Shown piece by piece: positions 12,169-24,300 of a stretch of DNA of 64,000 nt. Source of the DNA: Saccharina japonica (lineage: Eukaryota > Sar > Phaeophyceae > Laminariales > Laminariaceae); contig MEHQ01000812.1 in NCBI GenBank assembly GCA_008828725.1, positions 62,001 through 126,000 on the forward strand. Reading direction: 5' to 3'. The notes under the pieces were generated by a model. That model was given only the letters and a program-made list of their open reading frames with translations, did no database searches and was not told the origin of the DNA. How positions within the stretch are numbered: the stretch's first letter is position 1; each line of letters begins with the position of its first letter. Both the position numbers and the translations under genes were made by a program.

Positions 12169-12747
12169 TTCTAACACTGACTACGCACGGTATACGGTTC
12201 TTTACTGGCTGCATGTGGCACTGCGCCTGCTACAGTAAATGCGGAAAGGGCGGAGAGTGGGCGTTTCGCAGCATCCACTCAAATCTACAACTTATCTCCA
12301 GCACGCGAGCTCGTCTTCGACACGGATGATACAACGTCAGCGTACCTACCTTCTTCGGTACGGAGCGTACCGTTCACCTGGTAGGTCACAACACGATCAC
12401 CCTCATGGTATAGTGGGAGAACACAGATATAACAAGGGTAGATAGGCCTTGACCTTATAAATATCACATCACGGCTGGATAGACGAACCACCTGCTGATT
12501 TTTTTCAGGTTGATGGCATACGAGTGAAACAATATGGTCCCCACGGAACCAAACAAGGTAAACTGCTACTACTGTAGTAGCAGCGACATTGTACATCTTG
12601 GCATAACTGGATTATGGATTATGAGAACGCCGTGGAGGTGCTTTGTTGAAACACCGAGGGTACAGGTGGAAAACATGAGTGGAACGTAAGGTCAACACAC
12701 GAACGCGACGATCGAAGACACCAGGTATCTCTAATATATCTACCCGC
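12169..12747. other. No gene recognised
   Basis: Plain intergenic-type sequence between a foldback element and a MITE. Short ORFs on both strands overlap each other and have no family signature. Confidence 0.4.
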
Positions 12748-13015
12748 GACACATGCTACGACAGACGGGCGCCATGTTTTTTCTGAGGATTATCACTTAG
12801 GGAGCTCTAGCCCTCACCCACACACTGATGATGTGGGAGATAAATAAACAAACGTGCTACGACCCGACGAACAATCCTATGGCCTAAGCATACGACGAAC
12901 ACAAGAATGAGACTCCACGACGAGTTTGGGCGAAGGGGCCTGATTATTCATGAACCGTTTCAGCGACAAAAACCGTTTCAGCGACAAAAGCGCTACCTCT
13001 ATCGTAGCACGCTTT
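12748..13015. mobile_element. MITE, TACGATAGAGG family
   Basis: Ends in GACACATGCTACGACAG and the complement of GCGTGCTACGATAGAGG. It shares the internal GTTTCAG...ACAAAA text and the TTTTTTCTGAG segment near the left end with the copies in the gene introns. No clear target duplication was seen, so the exact ends are approximate. Confidence 0.6.
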
Positions 13016-14929
13016 GTACGGGGCACGAGGGCGGGGGAGATGATGGGGGTGAGGTGTGATACGGGTAGAAGGTAACTCACGACGGGGTAGTATGCTGGGA
13101 ACGAAGGCACAGGCGGTGTCGTGGATGCGTCAGAGGAAGATTGCCAATATTGTGATGGGCCGATCGGAGATACATTTCTGGCCGAGAACTTCGGCATTAT
13201 TCCAAAACCGCGGGAGGTGTAACTCACGTCTACGCGACTGCACACCGCGGACCATCAGCCCGTGAGCATGATGAGGATCACCCGCGCAGGAGCATCATCA
13301 CCATCCCTATTTTCTCACAGAAAAGGCCGAATATTGTTCACCAGGTATATAGTATTCCTGGAGACCGCTAAAAGGCAAGACAAACAACATAGCTAGCACC
13401 AACCACACCACCGACGTCAACGATGTCAACATCACCACAAACACAAACACAAACACAAACACAAACACAAACACCAACACCAACACGACCAATAACGCCG
13501 CATTAACCAACTACAATAACAACCTCTGCAACGACAGCGAAACCCCCTACGCATAACGCCGCCAACATATTTCGGCAAAAACGGAGTTCTCTGGCTATAG
13601 GTAAGACGAGAGAAACCCACATGCAAGAATGACGTCAGCGATGGCCCCCTAAGAATGACGAAAATCTTCACATCGTTCAAAACCTAGCATGCCAGGCGCG
13701 TAGCGCAAAGGGGCGATGGGGTACGAACGCGGACAGGGGCAGTATGGGAGGCGGAGCAGCAACGTGAAACACACGAAACGCCTTGCCAAAAACAAGTTGC
13801 CCTGACCCGGCCCCCACTTCCGCGTGATGTTTTCCTGGGTCAAACAACTAACGAGCTGTGCGCTGGGCCCTGGGTCCATCATCCAATATTCTGCGAGAAC
13901 CAGCTACAGTACCGGTGTGCGTTTACAGAGCTGTTGCTCGCACAGCGCTTAACAACCAGGTGTACCGGCGAAACGTCGAAGAAACTTGATGACAACCGCA
14001 CCAACCATGACGAGTAGAGCAACCATGGAAAACTGTGACGGTTGGCACCGTCACTCAGACAAATACACTTGTATACAGAGTGTCACTTTGTTACACCTCT
14101 GCATAACCAATCCAAACGGCGAACGATCGCAGCAAACCAATAACTACGCGGCCTAACCGTGGTATGTGGAGCACTAAAAAATGCAAAATGCGCGTCTGGA
14201 ATCGTCAGGCGGACTACGGCCAGCCCGGTAAGAAAGTATCATCCCGTATAACTGTCGACTTCGACTTTCTGGCTTTCGCGCAAAAACCACCGGATACGGC
14301 AGGGCCTACAGCCCCGATGACCCACCAGGCCACGACTGACGAAGCACCTAAACGTTTCGCCCCAAGCTCCGAAAATACCCCCGGGTGGACATGTCTAACC
14401 CTCTCCAAAACCACACCTAGAATAAACCGATGAACCGATGAACTCTGCTTTGGGCTACTGGACGTTTAGAATAATACAGCTGTATACAGCAATAATAGTC
14501 GTAACGTGCCCCTTCTGCTGTTGTTGTTGTTGTTGTGCCCTTCTTTCTCTCGCGGACTCTTGTTATCGCTTCCGACGTCTCGCGTTTAAAACCAAGTGCT
14601 CATAGGAAACCGTGCGCGGCCAAGCGCTCGCTGCTGTCTTCTACGAACTATAACAATAAAATGGCTGTGACCCTGACAGCGAACCGATAGGCTACCGCAA
14701 ATAAATGTTGTTGTTGTTGTTGGTGTTGTTGTTGTGATGTTACGCAGTAACGTACAGTAGTTATCCTCAAAAGTGGGTCATGTCGTCTTCTCCGCACCTA
14801 CTGTATATAATGTAAGGCAAGCGTCAACGCGGCTCCACAAAGGGTCAGAACCAGAGCGCCACACACTTTCTCTGTTCAATATCTTTGCACATTCTTCTAA
14901 TGTGTGTATGCCGCCCTCGCTCCCTCCGG
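13016..14929. other. Intergenic stretch with simple repeats
   Basis: No gene recognised. Contains an ACAAAC/ACACAA hexamer array at about 13437-13475 and (TGT)n runs at about 14518-14537 and 14705-14735. Confidence 0.4.
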
Positions 14930-15780
14930 TATTATCCACATTTTTTCCATAAATCAGACCTGAGTACTTGACGAACTACGCGTATACTCGTAAACCAAAA
15001 ACGCGATAAAGCCTTAAGAATAGTTTTGTGGATATTCACAGATGCTCCGAGTACCTTAAAGTAATGTAAGGAGTATCGGAGATAAATTACTTCAGGTACT
15101 TCGTGTACTCGCATATATGTACTTCGGAATACTGTTCGTACTCGGGAGTATTTCGATAGACTGTACTGTAGATACTGCCATACTCGGAGTATTTCGGGGT
15201 CCGATACTGCGGGTACTCCTTGTACTCGCAGTAATAAAGGCCTTCAGTGCTGCTCATACTCCAAGTACTCCAAGTATTCAGGCCGCCAGTACTCTATTAC
15301 TTGCAGTACTCGGAGTAAGAAATGTACTCGATACTCGTAGTATACTTGGAGTGTGAAGTGTATTTGGATCATCTTTGCATCATTTTGGAGACTCGGCCGT
15401 CATTACTCCCAGGTTCGGGGAGCATGTGACTGGCGTTTATAGCATTTCAAAATTCACAGATGCTCCTATTACCTGGAAGTATGATAAGTGTATTTAAGAG
15501 AAAAAATGCTTCAGGTACTTTGTTCACTCGCAGTATTTCGGTGTTCCATACTCTCGATACTCGGAGTCCTCCGGGTAATTTAAAACTTTGTACTTCGGGC
15601 ACTGCTGCTTGTACTCGAGGGTAAGTACTGCTCATACAACCAGTACTCGGAGTATTTGGGCCTTCAGTACTGCTCATACACCAGGTACACTGAGTACGCA
15701 AAATACTCGATACTCCGAGTATGATACTCCGAGTATACTCGGACTATCGAGTATACACGGAGCATCTATCTGTGGAATAT
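14930..15780. repeat. Field of degenerate GTACTCGGAGTAC-type palindromes
   Basis: TACTCGGAGTA, TACTCCGAGTA, TACTTGGAGT and GTACTCGCAGT variants recur every 15-40 bases. Two larger direct units begin ATTCACAGATGCTCC (near 15033 and 15451) and share CTTCAGGTACTT...ACTCGCA text, giving a period of about 418 bases. Many units are their own reverse complement, so the array can form cruciforms. No ORF of note. Confidence 0.7.
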
Positions 15781-15884
15781 TTCTACCTATAGTCTCATGT
15801 AACTATTAATGTTAATACAATAAACTATGCTTTATTCGACGTACCCGTAATGAAACGATACCTGGTATATATGTCTGCTCTGTT

Positions 15885-15998
15885 GTCTTCACAGTAAACC
15901 CGTTATTTTTGCCCAACTACATCAGTACACCCAGTGTCTATCCTGATTCCTAATCCTAAAGAGATACCAATTATGTGGTCACAGACTGTAAGACAGAC
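15885..15998. repeat. Dispersed repeat, shared with the gene 2 upstream region
   Basis: Shares AAACCCGTTATTT, ATCAGTACACCCAGTGTCT, CCTGATTCCTAATCCTA and TATGTGGTCACAGACTG with 20866-20979, in the same orientation. Family unknown. Confidence 0.7.
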
Positions 15999-16599
15999 AA
16001 AATAGCAAAACAAAATAAACGCAACTGAATGGGTAAAGCAAGTGAAATGTCAACGTACCGGGTACGAGAACACAACGACACGACGAGCCAAACCGAAAAA
16101 CAAATACCAGAAAGACGATAAAAAACGAAATATGAAATGAAACATAATACAAATGACGCAAGGAGACAGAAGCGCCCCTGTAAACAGAAGACAAAACCAT
16201 ACGTGCCCAAGAGGAACAGATACCTGCTGCACGGGCGAATCATCACGAAGAAGAGGAAGACACCGGCATAGGACGGCGGGGGAAAAAGGAAACAAAGGCA
16301 GAAACAAAGCCAAAATCAAGCAAGAAGACACAAGAGAGAAAAAGGGAAAAGTCGTTCTCAAGGCGATGATGATAGCAACAAGTTCCCGTCTCTGCCACAA
16401 AACCGACACAGGGACCATGCCACACCTTCTGCCATCTCCTTCCTACTCTCATCAATAGCGGTGTCAAGAGCTGGTACTACCGCTACCGCGCCCGCCCCAG
16501 TGAACAAGTCAACAAAAAACAAACAGACAAAACAAAACAAATAATATAATTCAAGGGCTAGTCGAACCGATACCTTACCACACGATCTACCATTATTTC

Positions 16600-17645
16600 G
16601 TTTCTGCATTCGTCGACAGCCGTATCATTACGGCCGCCCCTGCCCCCCCCCTCCTCCCCTTGTCGCCTCGCTTGGCATCCTCACCTGCTTGTCGTAGCCA
16701 CCTCCTCTCCGCTTGGCCCCTGTGCGACCTCGCGATGAAACGATCCGTCGACTCAACGACCCCCCAATACCACATCCCACTCTTCTTACACGCCTTCGGC
16801 CATAACAACGTCTCTGCTCCAAACAGCAAAGGAGAGTTTTCTGTGGAGCCCTCTCTGTCGCTTGAAAAACCCTGACTGAGGTCATCTGCTAGACATTGGG
16901 CCCAGGTTTTGTCTGGTCGGCCAGGTCCCGGGTTCTTCTCGACGACGCGTGCTACGGTAGAGGTATACCTTATTTTGGCTGAAACGTTTTCTGAATGATC
17001 TGTCGCCTTAATCCAAAACAGTCGGTCTTTCATCATTCTTGTGTTGAAATAGTTTGAAGAGCACTCTTATTAAATCATCAAATTGTTCGTCGGATAGCAC
17101 GTTTGTTTCCCTGAAATCCATTGTTCGGTGGGGTATGGAGCTCCTTAAGTGAGGAGCTCAGAAAAAACGTGGTACTCCTCTATCGTAGCATGCATCCCAC
17201 CGACGATCGTCCCAAACATCACCCGCCGGATCAGTCGCCCATTGGTCGTGCGCTGTACGGCCCCCGCAAAGGGGAAGCAAGCGTCGTTTGCGGATCCTTG
17301 TCTCAAGGTTTTCGCATTGTGCCTTCTTGAGAGGCTTGGCGTACGACATGATGTGGTGGTCGGTGCGTTGTCGGCGCTGGAAACCAATGATCTGTAAGAG
17401 TAGGATGTGGTGTGCCGTTCGGAGCTCAGCGAAGTACTCCTCCTGTCCAACGGTTCACGTCCCACACCCGTACAGCAGTGTCTCCATCACCCCGGCCTTT
17501 AGCATGCGCACAGGTCTTTAAAGTGGACGGGGCATCTTCCATATCGTACAGCTCCCGCTTGAACCGGAGGTAGCATGCCCTTGCGAGTCGGATGCGTCGT
17601 TAGATCTCTGTCATAATTCCCGCGCGCTTGCGACGATGGGACCAC
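16600..17645 (-). mobile_element. LINE (non-LTR retrotransposon) 3' coding fragment, broken
   Basis: Minus-strand reading gives segments typical of the end of a LINE reverse-transcriptase polyprotein: AGIMTEI near 17600, METLLYGCGT near 17490, ELRTAHHILLL...GFQRRQRTDHH near 17400, LKKAQCENLETRIRKRR near 17300, RLIRRVMFGTI near 17220, then PGPGRPDKTWAQCLADDL near 16920 and GMWYWGVVESTDRFIAR near 16770. The segments sit in more than one frame with in-frame stops, and a MITE (16944-17196) separates the last two groups. The catalytic part of the reverse transcriptase is absent, so it is a 5'-truncated dead copy. Confidence 0.75.
16944..17196. mobile_element. MITE, TACGATAGAGG family, inserted in a LINE fragment
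   Basis: Ends in GACGCGTGCTACGGTAGAGG and the complement of GATGCATGCTACGATAGAGG, flanked by CGAC / CCAC. It interrupts the antisense LINE coding remnant, whose two parts continue on either side. Internal GAGCTC / CTGAGCTC segments match the other copies. Confidence 0.7.
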
Positions 17646-17690
17646 CCGGGGGTACAAAAACTGGATCGTCTGTTTATACAAGGGCAGCGG

Positions 17691-18269
17691 CCAAAAACAG
17701 GTACACCTGGTCCGTTCGGGGCCAAAAACAGGTACATACTAAAATCAAGTTTAAAACGCACCCCACGAACCTGCCGTTCCTTGCAATGCAAAGTAGAGTT
17801 TTTTCATGCTCTTCGTGCTCGCCCGGTGGCTACGTACGAGTAACTGCTATTAATAGTACGAGGAACGAACGCGTGCTGCTTTATTCTCCCTTCTCAACTT
17901 TTGTGACACCCCTGGTATTCCAAGTCAACCACAATCCCGAAGGGGATCCTTCTATCTCGTATTATTTCGGCGGAGGTGTGCAGGTCGATATGTGTGTGTC
18001 GCTCGAGTGGCGTGTAGTGCGAGGTGCGAAGGGAGAAGGGGGCCTCCGCGTACGTCGGCATTTGTATAGGGGGCATAGGGTGGAACTATGAAGGGCCTCT
18101 GGTTGGCTTAAAAACGATAAAAAAGGTGAAAGTCAAGCAGAGTAGACAAAATCAGGTACACCTGGGTTTTGAAGAGGCAAAAACCGGTACAACGAGTTTT
18201 GGACCAATGGCAGCGCACGTCGAGTGCGTTTTTTACTTGGTTTTAAGTATGTACCTGATTTTGACTACT
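17691..18269. repeat. CAAAAACAGGTAC repeats and a short inverted-repeat element
   Basis: CCAAAAACAGGTACA occurs at about 17691 and 17712. At 18141-18269 a 129-base unit has 19-base ends AGTAGACAAAATCAGGTAC and the complement of AGTAGTCAAAATCAGGTAC, like a very small MITE. The inner TTTAAAACGCAC / GTGCGTTTTTTAC text links both sites. Confidence 0.55.
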
Positions 18270-18930
18270 GCCCTTTATACAATGTTTTACTGAGTACGAG
18301 TATCTATCTATTCTATATAGTTTGTCTGGTGCCCAAAAACAAATACTTTAATCAAGTGATATTTGATGCCTAATTTATCATAGCAACTTAGAGTGGAGCA
18401 AATGCAAAAACAAACATCTCCCACACACATTCAAAACGCACGCTTCTCTCTACGCTGGCATGCCCGGCACCGTCTTCTTACATCGCAGGTTGGCATACTG
18501 AAGTACAACTCGTATGTACGTGCGCCGTGCTTGTCGTCGCGGCCACAGCGATTGGCGGCTGCTCTACGTACGTACGAGTATTGCAGCAGTGCGGTTGCTA
18601 CTTTTAATATTTGCTGAGATTGTATCGTTTATCTTCGCTCTGGTCGTACTCGTATCATATGATACGTACGTCGCCTTCTGTCACCGTGAGCGACGAAAGC
18701 ACCACTGCTTTAAAAACGGACGGGGTCTCTGAATGCCCCTAAACAACACTCCCTTCTCTTCTGCTCGTGTTGAGAGCCATCCCGAGTTCGCGAAGCTTGG
18801 TCATGTTGCATGGCCTACTTACCAGGTACCAGGGGTGGTCCTGGGGAAAACAAGCATATATATTCCACCCCATACCAGGTACCAGGTAGCAAGTACCAGA
18901 GAGCACCAACAACCATCCTTAAGGCAAGCA
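18270..18930. other. No gene recognised
   Basis: Intergenic DNA with several CGTACGTACG runs. Short ORFs lack family signatures. Confidence 0.4.
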
Positions 18931-19343
18931 CCGCCACCACCACCACCACCAGCTGAGCACCAGCAGCAGCAAACACTTGTCGATGGTGGTGGTGGTGGTG
19001 GTGGTTGTGTTTCCTGGTTTTGGTTTTACAACAAATCTCGATCACTCTCCGATGGCAAGAAATAGACAATTTTTCAGATTTGAAATCGATATACCTGCTG
19101 TACAAATCCAACGACTGCTTCATGATATCTAAACGAGGCGCACTTGTTTAGAGGGCTCCGATTCACTCTTGGGTCACAGTGTTCAAACACAGCACTCCAT
19201 TCCCCATGCGATAGGATCGACGCGGCCACCACCACCGCCAGCTGAGCACCAGCAGCAGCAGACACTTGTCGATGGTGGTGGTGGTGGTTGTGGTTGTGTT
19301 TAATGGTTTTGGTTTTACAACAAACCTCGATCACTCTCACAAT
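18931..19343. repeat. Duplicated unit with (CCA)n...(GGT)n hairpin potential
   Basis: Two units (about 18931-19060 and 19224-19343) share CCACC...AGCTGAGCACCAGCAGCAG, ACACTTGTCGATGGTGG, GGTTTTGGTTTTACAACAAA and CTCGATCACTCTC. In each, a CCA/CCG run is followed about 40 bases later by a GGT run, so each can fold on itself. Confidence 0.7.
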
Positions 19344-19821
19344 GAACCTTTCCCAGGGGGAGAGAAGATAATATGTCATCCCCTAGCAAAATATGAACTG
19401 TTGTCTGTGGACGTATTTGAAAAGTACGTACGCATATACGGACGTACGGACGTACATATACGGACGTACAAATCAACTAACTGCTGTATCTACTATTAAT
19501 ACCATGGTACAGTACAGTGTGTACGTGCGTGCAATGTGCCCATACTGTACGACGTACGTACACATCCAGCGATCAATCAATGCTGCAGAGTAGTATTTGC
19601 TATTCTGTTTTTCACGAAAAAATCGGCATGCATGCATGCACGAGTCAAATGATCTCGATCATCAGCACAGCCACACAGTCTCGCCAGCGATTTTGCAAGC
19701 TCCTAGCGCGATGACCGCGAAACAGCCGACAACAACAAACAACGTGCTCTCAGGACGCAGCTAGCCCCCCGCATTGATTCGGAGTCAATCCCCTTTGTTT
19801 ATATTGTCTTCACGATTTGTA

Positions 19822-19873
19822 CTCCTATTAAGAACCTTCGCCGTCAACTCCTATTAAGAACCTTCGCCGTCAA
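19822..19873. repeat. Two tandem 26-base units
   Basis: CTCCTATTAAGAACCTTCGC followed by CGTCAA, twice in direct succession. Confidence 0.9.
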
Positions 19874-20689
19874 TTTGTTTCCTATTTATTCCTATTATAT
19901 TTATATTGACCCTCTATCATCTCCGTTACTACTTGCTTCACGGCGGTAGGGCCACTTATTCCATAGTATATATATATTCGCATCATTAAAACACATGAAA
20001 CGGCTTTCATGAAGTTAGCTGTTTCTTACATACGAGTAAACACGTGAATGAGTGAATCGATGATTTCCTCAAAAATATTTTAGGACGACGACGGGGGTTC
20101 CGTTGTGGTGATCAAAAGCTTGTAATTAGGGAATTAGGGAATAATCCATACTAAATATTATGTTATATCTGTGCTTCTAATAAAAAATTGAAACGGCTTT
20201 GATAAGCGTTTAGCTAACATGGTTGACGCCGATAAAATCGTTTTTCTTACTAAAAACAGAAGGAATTGATTTGTTTCGTAATCTAGCGCCACGACGGGGG
20301 CTTTAGGACCGCACTCTATTGTGGAAAGAAAAATCTCGGAATTTATTTACGGTGAGATTTACCACTGTTGTACATATAATATGTAAAGGATACTCGTAGG
20401 TTTCTATGTACGTACGTTTCTGCAGCGTGTAGTAATAAAAGGGTGAATTCATTTCGCAAAAAGCGCATGTTGGGCGTGTATGATGTATACATATACATAC
20501 CTGGTATACGAGTATATATGTATAGAAGGAACGGTTTCCTTATTTTGTGAAACGACGCTAATGATACTGCTACGTACTATTGCTGATGAAAATACTTATT
20601 GTATGTTCTACTTTCTACTTTCTACCTTTTGCACCCACCCCCAGACCTGATCAGCTGACACAAGCAGATAGATCTCGTCAAATTACAAT
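19874..20689. other. AT-rich intergenic DNA
   Basis: No gene recognised. Short phrases GAAACGGCTTT...AAGNNGTTTAGCT recur near 19996 and 20189. Confidence 0.4.
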
Positions 20690-20865
20690 AATATGTCTCA
20701 GACAAATACCCCGTACAGCATTCGAAACAATGTGGGCTTGAAATGTTTACTGTCGTCGTAGGCTCAAGATCCACACTACGACGTACCTCATTGGTTACGG
20801 GCTACATACCAGTACCGGCATCGTTGTCGTTAGCTACGAACCACTACGGCAATGAGTGTGTGTTG

Positions 20866-20979
20866 TTTTCACATTAAACCCGTTATTTCTACTCAACCGT
20901 GGCATCAGTACACCCAGTGTCTGTCCTGATTCCTAATCCTAGAGAAATACAAATTATGTGGTCACAGACTGCGAAACAG
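20866..20979. repeat. Dispersed repeat inside the upstream region of gene 2
   Basis: Copy of 15885-15998; absent from the matching place upstream of gene 3. Confidence 0.7.
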
Positions 20980-21142
20980 AGGAAAACAAAAACAAAATCC
21001 TATAATAATGTTATGCCACACGAGATACATATATATACTCGTATATGTCATATACCAGGTATGCACCAAGGCAGAGAGAGTGTCGGGACAAATCATAAAA
21101 ACAAGCCGCTAAAAAAAAGCCGGCAACCGATTTTATTTTTAC

Positions 21143-21155
21143 GATAAAATAATTA
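21143..21155 (+). promoter_or_regulatory. Candidate TATA-like element of gene 2
   Basis: GATAAAATAATTATG-type AT-rich box about 170 bases before the start codon. An equivalent box lies at the same relative place upstream of gene 3. The DNA between it and the ATG is CA-rich (CACAACAGC, CAACAGC), like a 5' UTR, and is conserved between the two genes. Assigned by position and conservation only. Confidence 0.35.
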
Positions 21156-21314
21156 TGTTAAACTGCCCTGCCGCCGATCTACCCTGAGACCCTCACAAAC
21201 ACAACCACAGCCCACCTCACACATCATAGCAGCAACCTAACAGCTCAACAGCTTGACTTCTACGGCTGCTGTGGCGATCATCAACAACAGCTTGCTGCCA
21301 ACTAAAACATAACG

Positions 21315-24300
21315 ATGGTCAAGTTTTCGGCTACGGGGTGCTTGCTGGCGTTGGGGGCCTTGTCCACAGCCAGGTAGGTCTGGCCACTGTTGTTGTATCA
21401 TGTCATTTTGACGATTTGATAGATACTACTCGTTGCGTATGCACACGAAACCTCGTCGGCAGTTCCAGATGTTTATCTCCTATATCTTACCTTGCCTATA
21501 CTACTACTGCAAGATATAAAGTATATGCTTTCTTTTTCTGCGCTGTCGATCTTGGTTGTCTCTCTACAAGAGACAATACCACAGCAGAGTAGTACACACA
21601 CGTTGCATGTGGTGCGTACGAGCATGGAGTTTTCTTTGTGCGCGCACTGCTGTCAAGGTGCTCGAAAAAAAGAGGAAACGCACTATTATATAAATTACTG
21701 TAGTATTAGTAATACTCGTCTCACAGCCGTTTCCGCTGTTTTATAAATATGTATAAAATAGTGTTGGGTCCACTCTAAAGCATGCATGGAAAATATTTTT
21801 TATTCCGGGCCAGCCTCAGTATCGGAATCTCGGCACTTCAATATCTCGAGGGCTTTTTAGTTCCTTCGAGCGCTCTCTTCGAGGATCGGCTCCGACGCCC
21901 CTCCCCCTTCGTTCCCCTCTCTTACCTCGCCGCGAACGCGTGCGAGGGCAAAGGGAAACCAGCGGGAAATAGACACGATTTTTTATTTTGGGAGTCATCC
22001 TGAGCACTTATTTGAATCTTGACAGGGTGGCGGTAGTGCGCAAACACAAATGGGCAACTTTTTTATATCAGCACTTGGCATCGTGACTGCGCATACAAAC
22101 ACATGTTTTCCTCGGATGGATTATTACATTTATTTCCTTATTTTATGTCGTTCGACTACACTAAAAAATGTCTCATTTTGTTTTTGGTTATTCCTGGAAC
22201 GGTACACGAGCACACATACACGGTCGACTTCGAGGCCACTCGCCCTTCGTTCCCCCCGCTTACCTCGCCGTGAACGCGTGCGGGGGCTGAGAGAGACAAC
22301 CGAGAAGTTGAATTGTGGGTGGCATGCTAGAGCATTTCTTTGTATCTTGACAGGGGGGGGTGTGCGCAAACACAAAGGGGTGACTTTAAAAATAAGTGAA
22401 GAGTCATATTTTGTCACACACAAAAACAAACATTTTCCTCGGATCAATTATTGCTGTTGCTTACTTTATGTCGTTCTTCTACACGCAAATGTCCCATTTA
22501 GTTTATGCTATTCTTCCAACGGTATGCACGAGCACACATACAATTTTGTGCGAGTGCATTTATGTATGCGAGGAGAGCACACGCATGTAAGAGCGAATAC
22601 GAGCCCGATTTTTGTCTCTTTGATTGTGATCTACTACTGCTGTACGGCACTGCTTCTGTAGGGCCAGGGTCGCAGCAGTTCCAGGAGCAGTATATAGTGG
22701 TTCGCTGTGAGTTCTACCGATCGAATGTACGAGGTATGAACAAACAAGTATGAGTACGTACGTATGCTGCTTCAGAAACAGCAGGTACATCAGTAAGCTC
22801 GAGCGCTGTACGAGTACGAGCACATATACTATAGCACCTCGAGTATACGTAGGATTGACGAGTACGCACGCTCGACTATGCATGGCTGCTGTTCTGTGCA
22901 TCTCTACATATGTTATGATACTATAACTTTCGAGTATCATCACATGCATCTTTTTTTCCTTTTCTTTTGATGGGTTTTGTTCGAGAATATTGGTTTACGA
23001 AACACCCGGATGTTGATTTTTTTAAGTGAACGATATGTGGAAGATTGAAAAAAAACATATTGGGTTTGTGGAGAGGTACTGAATTGTTGGCGTGATTGAG
23101 AGGGGATGGGGAAGAGGGTCATCATGTTGGGAGGATCCGGCAACTACGGGACTAAAACATTTTGTTTGTACGGGATCCGGCAACCACGGGACTGAAATAT
23201 TTTTCTTGTACGGGATCCGGCCACCGCGGTATTCCCCGGTACGGAATGTAGACACGACGGGATGTAACGGGATTTGACTCAACGGGATGCAGCCACGACG
23301 GGACTCAACGGGATTTGTCGTAAGGGATCCAGCCACCACGGGAGTCCCCGGGCGGGATGCAGCCACGACGGGACTCAAATGTTTTATTTTATGCCCCACG
23401 TACGGAGTATTCTACGTGTTGGTTTGTACGGGGTCCGGGCCCCATGGCTACTCCGCGGTTTTGGTATGCGCAAATCCGCCTCAAACATCAAACAGTTACG
23501 ACTACTCTGTTTTTTTATCTCTCGTCGATCGTTCTTTTTCACGACATACTGAAAACTAAGGTACAGCGTCAACCACATGAGTTGCCGTGCTGTTCTCCAG
23601 TGTACTGCTAAAAACATATGGTTGGACGCTCGCACACGGAGGCCACCACATTAACTCTCCAAGAACAACAACAAACCACGAGGTCTGTCAATTTATTGAA
23701 AGTGTGATATTTCATATTTCGAGGGAGATCACAGACAATAAAACCAGCCGGTCGCGAGATTCTGTGGAAAGCTGGTTTCAAAAGTACTGGAATGGGTATC
23801 CTCGCGTGGAACATGTACTGAGGGGCGAGGAGGACTCACACTAGGATTAGGAATATATTCGAAAAATATAATGAAAAAAAAACACAAGGGCTACTTGTTC
23901 TGATCGGAGATAATTACACCTGTGACTTTACACTCCCGCGTAAATCGCATTAGTGTGTCCTACGAACTCGAAGCACGTCGGGATTCCTCGTTCTTATTTT
24001 CCCGGAATGCGGGATTTCAACATTATCACGGGATTTCTTTGTGCGGGAACGGATTTTTGAGCATTTGCGCGGGACCGGTTTGTGCGGGAACGGGATTCGG
24101 CTTTTTTCATGAGACCACGGGATACGGGATACGGGATACGGGATACTGCATTTCCCATTTTTCACGGGACACGGGATACGGGATACCATATTCCGCATTT
24201 TGAACGGGACCACGGGATACGCGATACGGGATTTCGCATTCTGCACGGAACCACGGGATAATCCCGAATCCCGTACAATCCCGGGGAAGACCCTTGAACT

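Larger units (their letters stand above)
20690..21314 (+). promoter_or_regulatory. Conserved upstream region of gene 2, with an inserted repeat
   Basis: The stretch TCAAATTAC...GTACAGCATTCGAAAC...CGTACCTCATTG...AGTACCGGCATCGTT...ATATGTCATATACCAGGTAT...AACGATGG aligns with 62615-63585 upstream of gene 3, apart from a hAT-like MITE present only on the gene 3 side. On the gene 2 side about 150 bases are inserted at about 20857-21035, including a repeat shared with 15885-15998. This block is the likely promoter of the family. Confidence 0.55.

Noticed and set aside
13307-13680. Minus-strand ORFs with long Val/Phe/Leu/Cys runs
   Set aside because: Produced by the ACAAAC hexamer array.
23092-23640. 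ORFs over the GGGATCC minisatellite
   Set aside because: Open because of the repeat unit; several frames overlap and no domain is visible.
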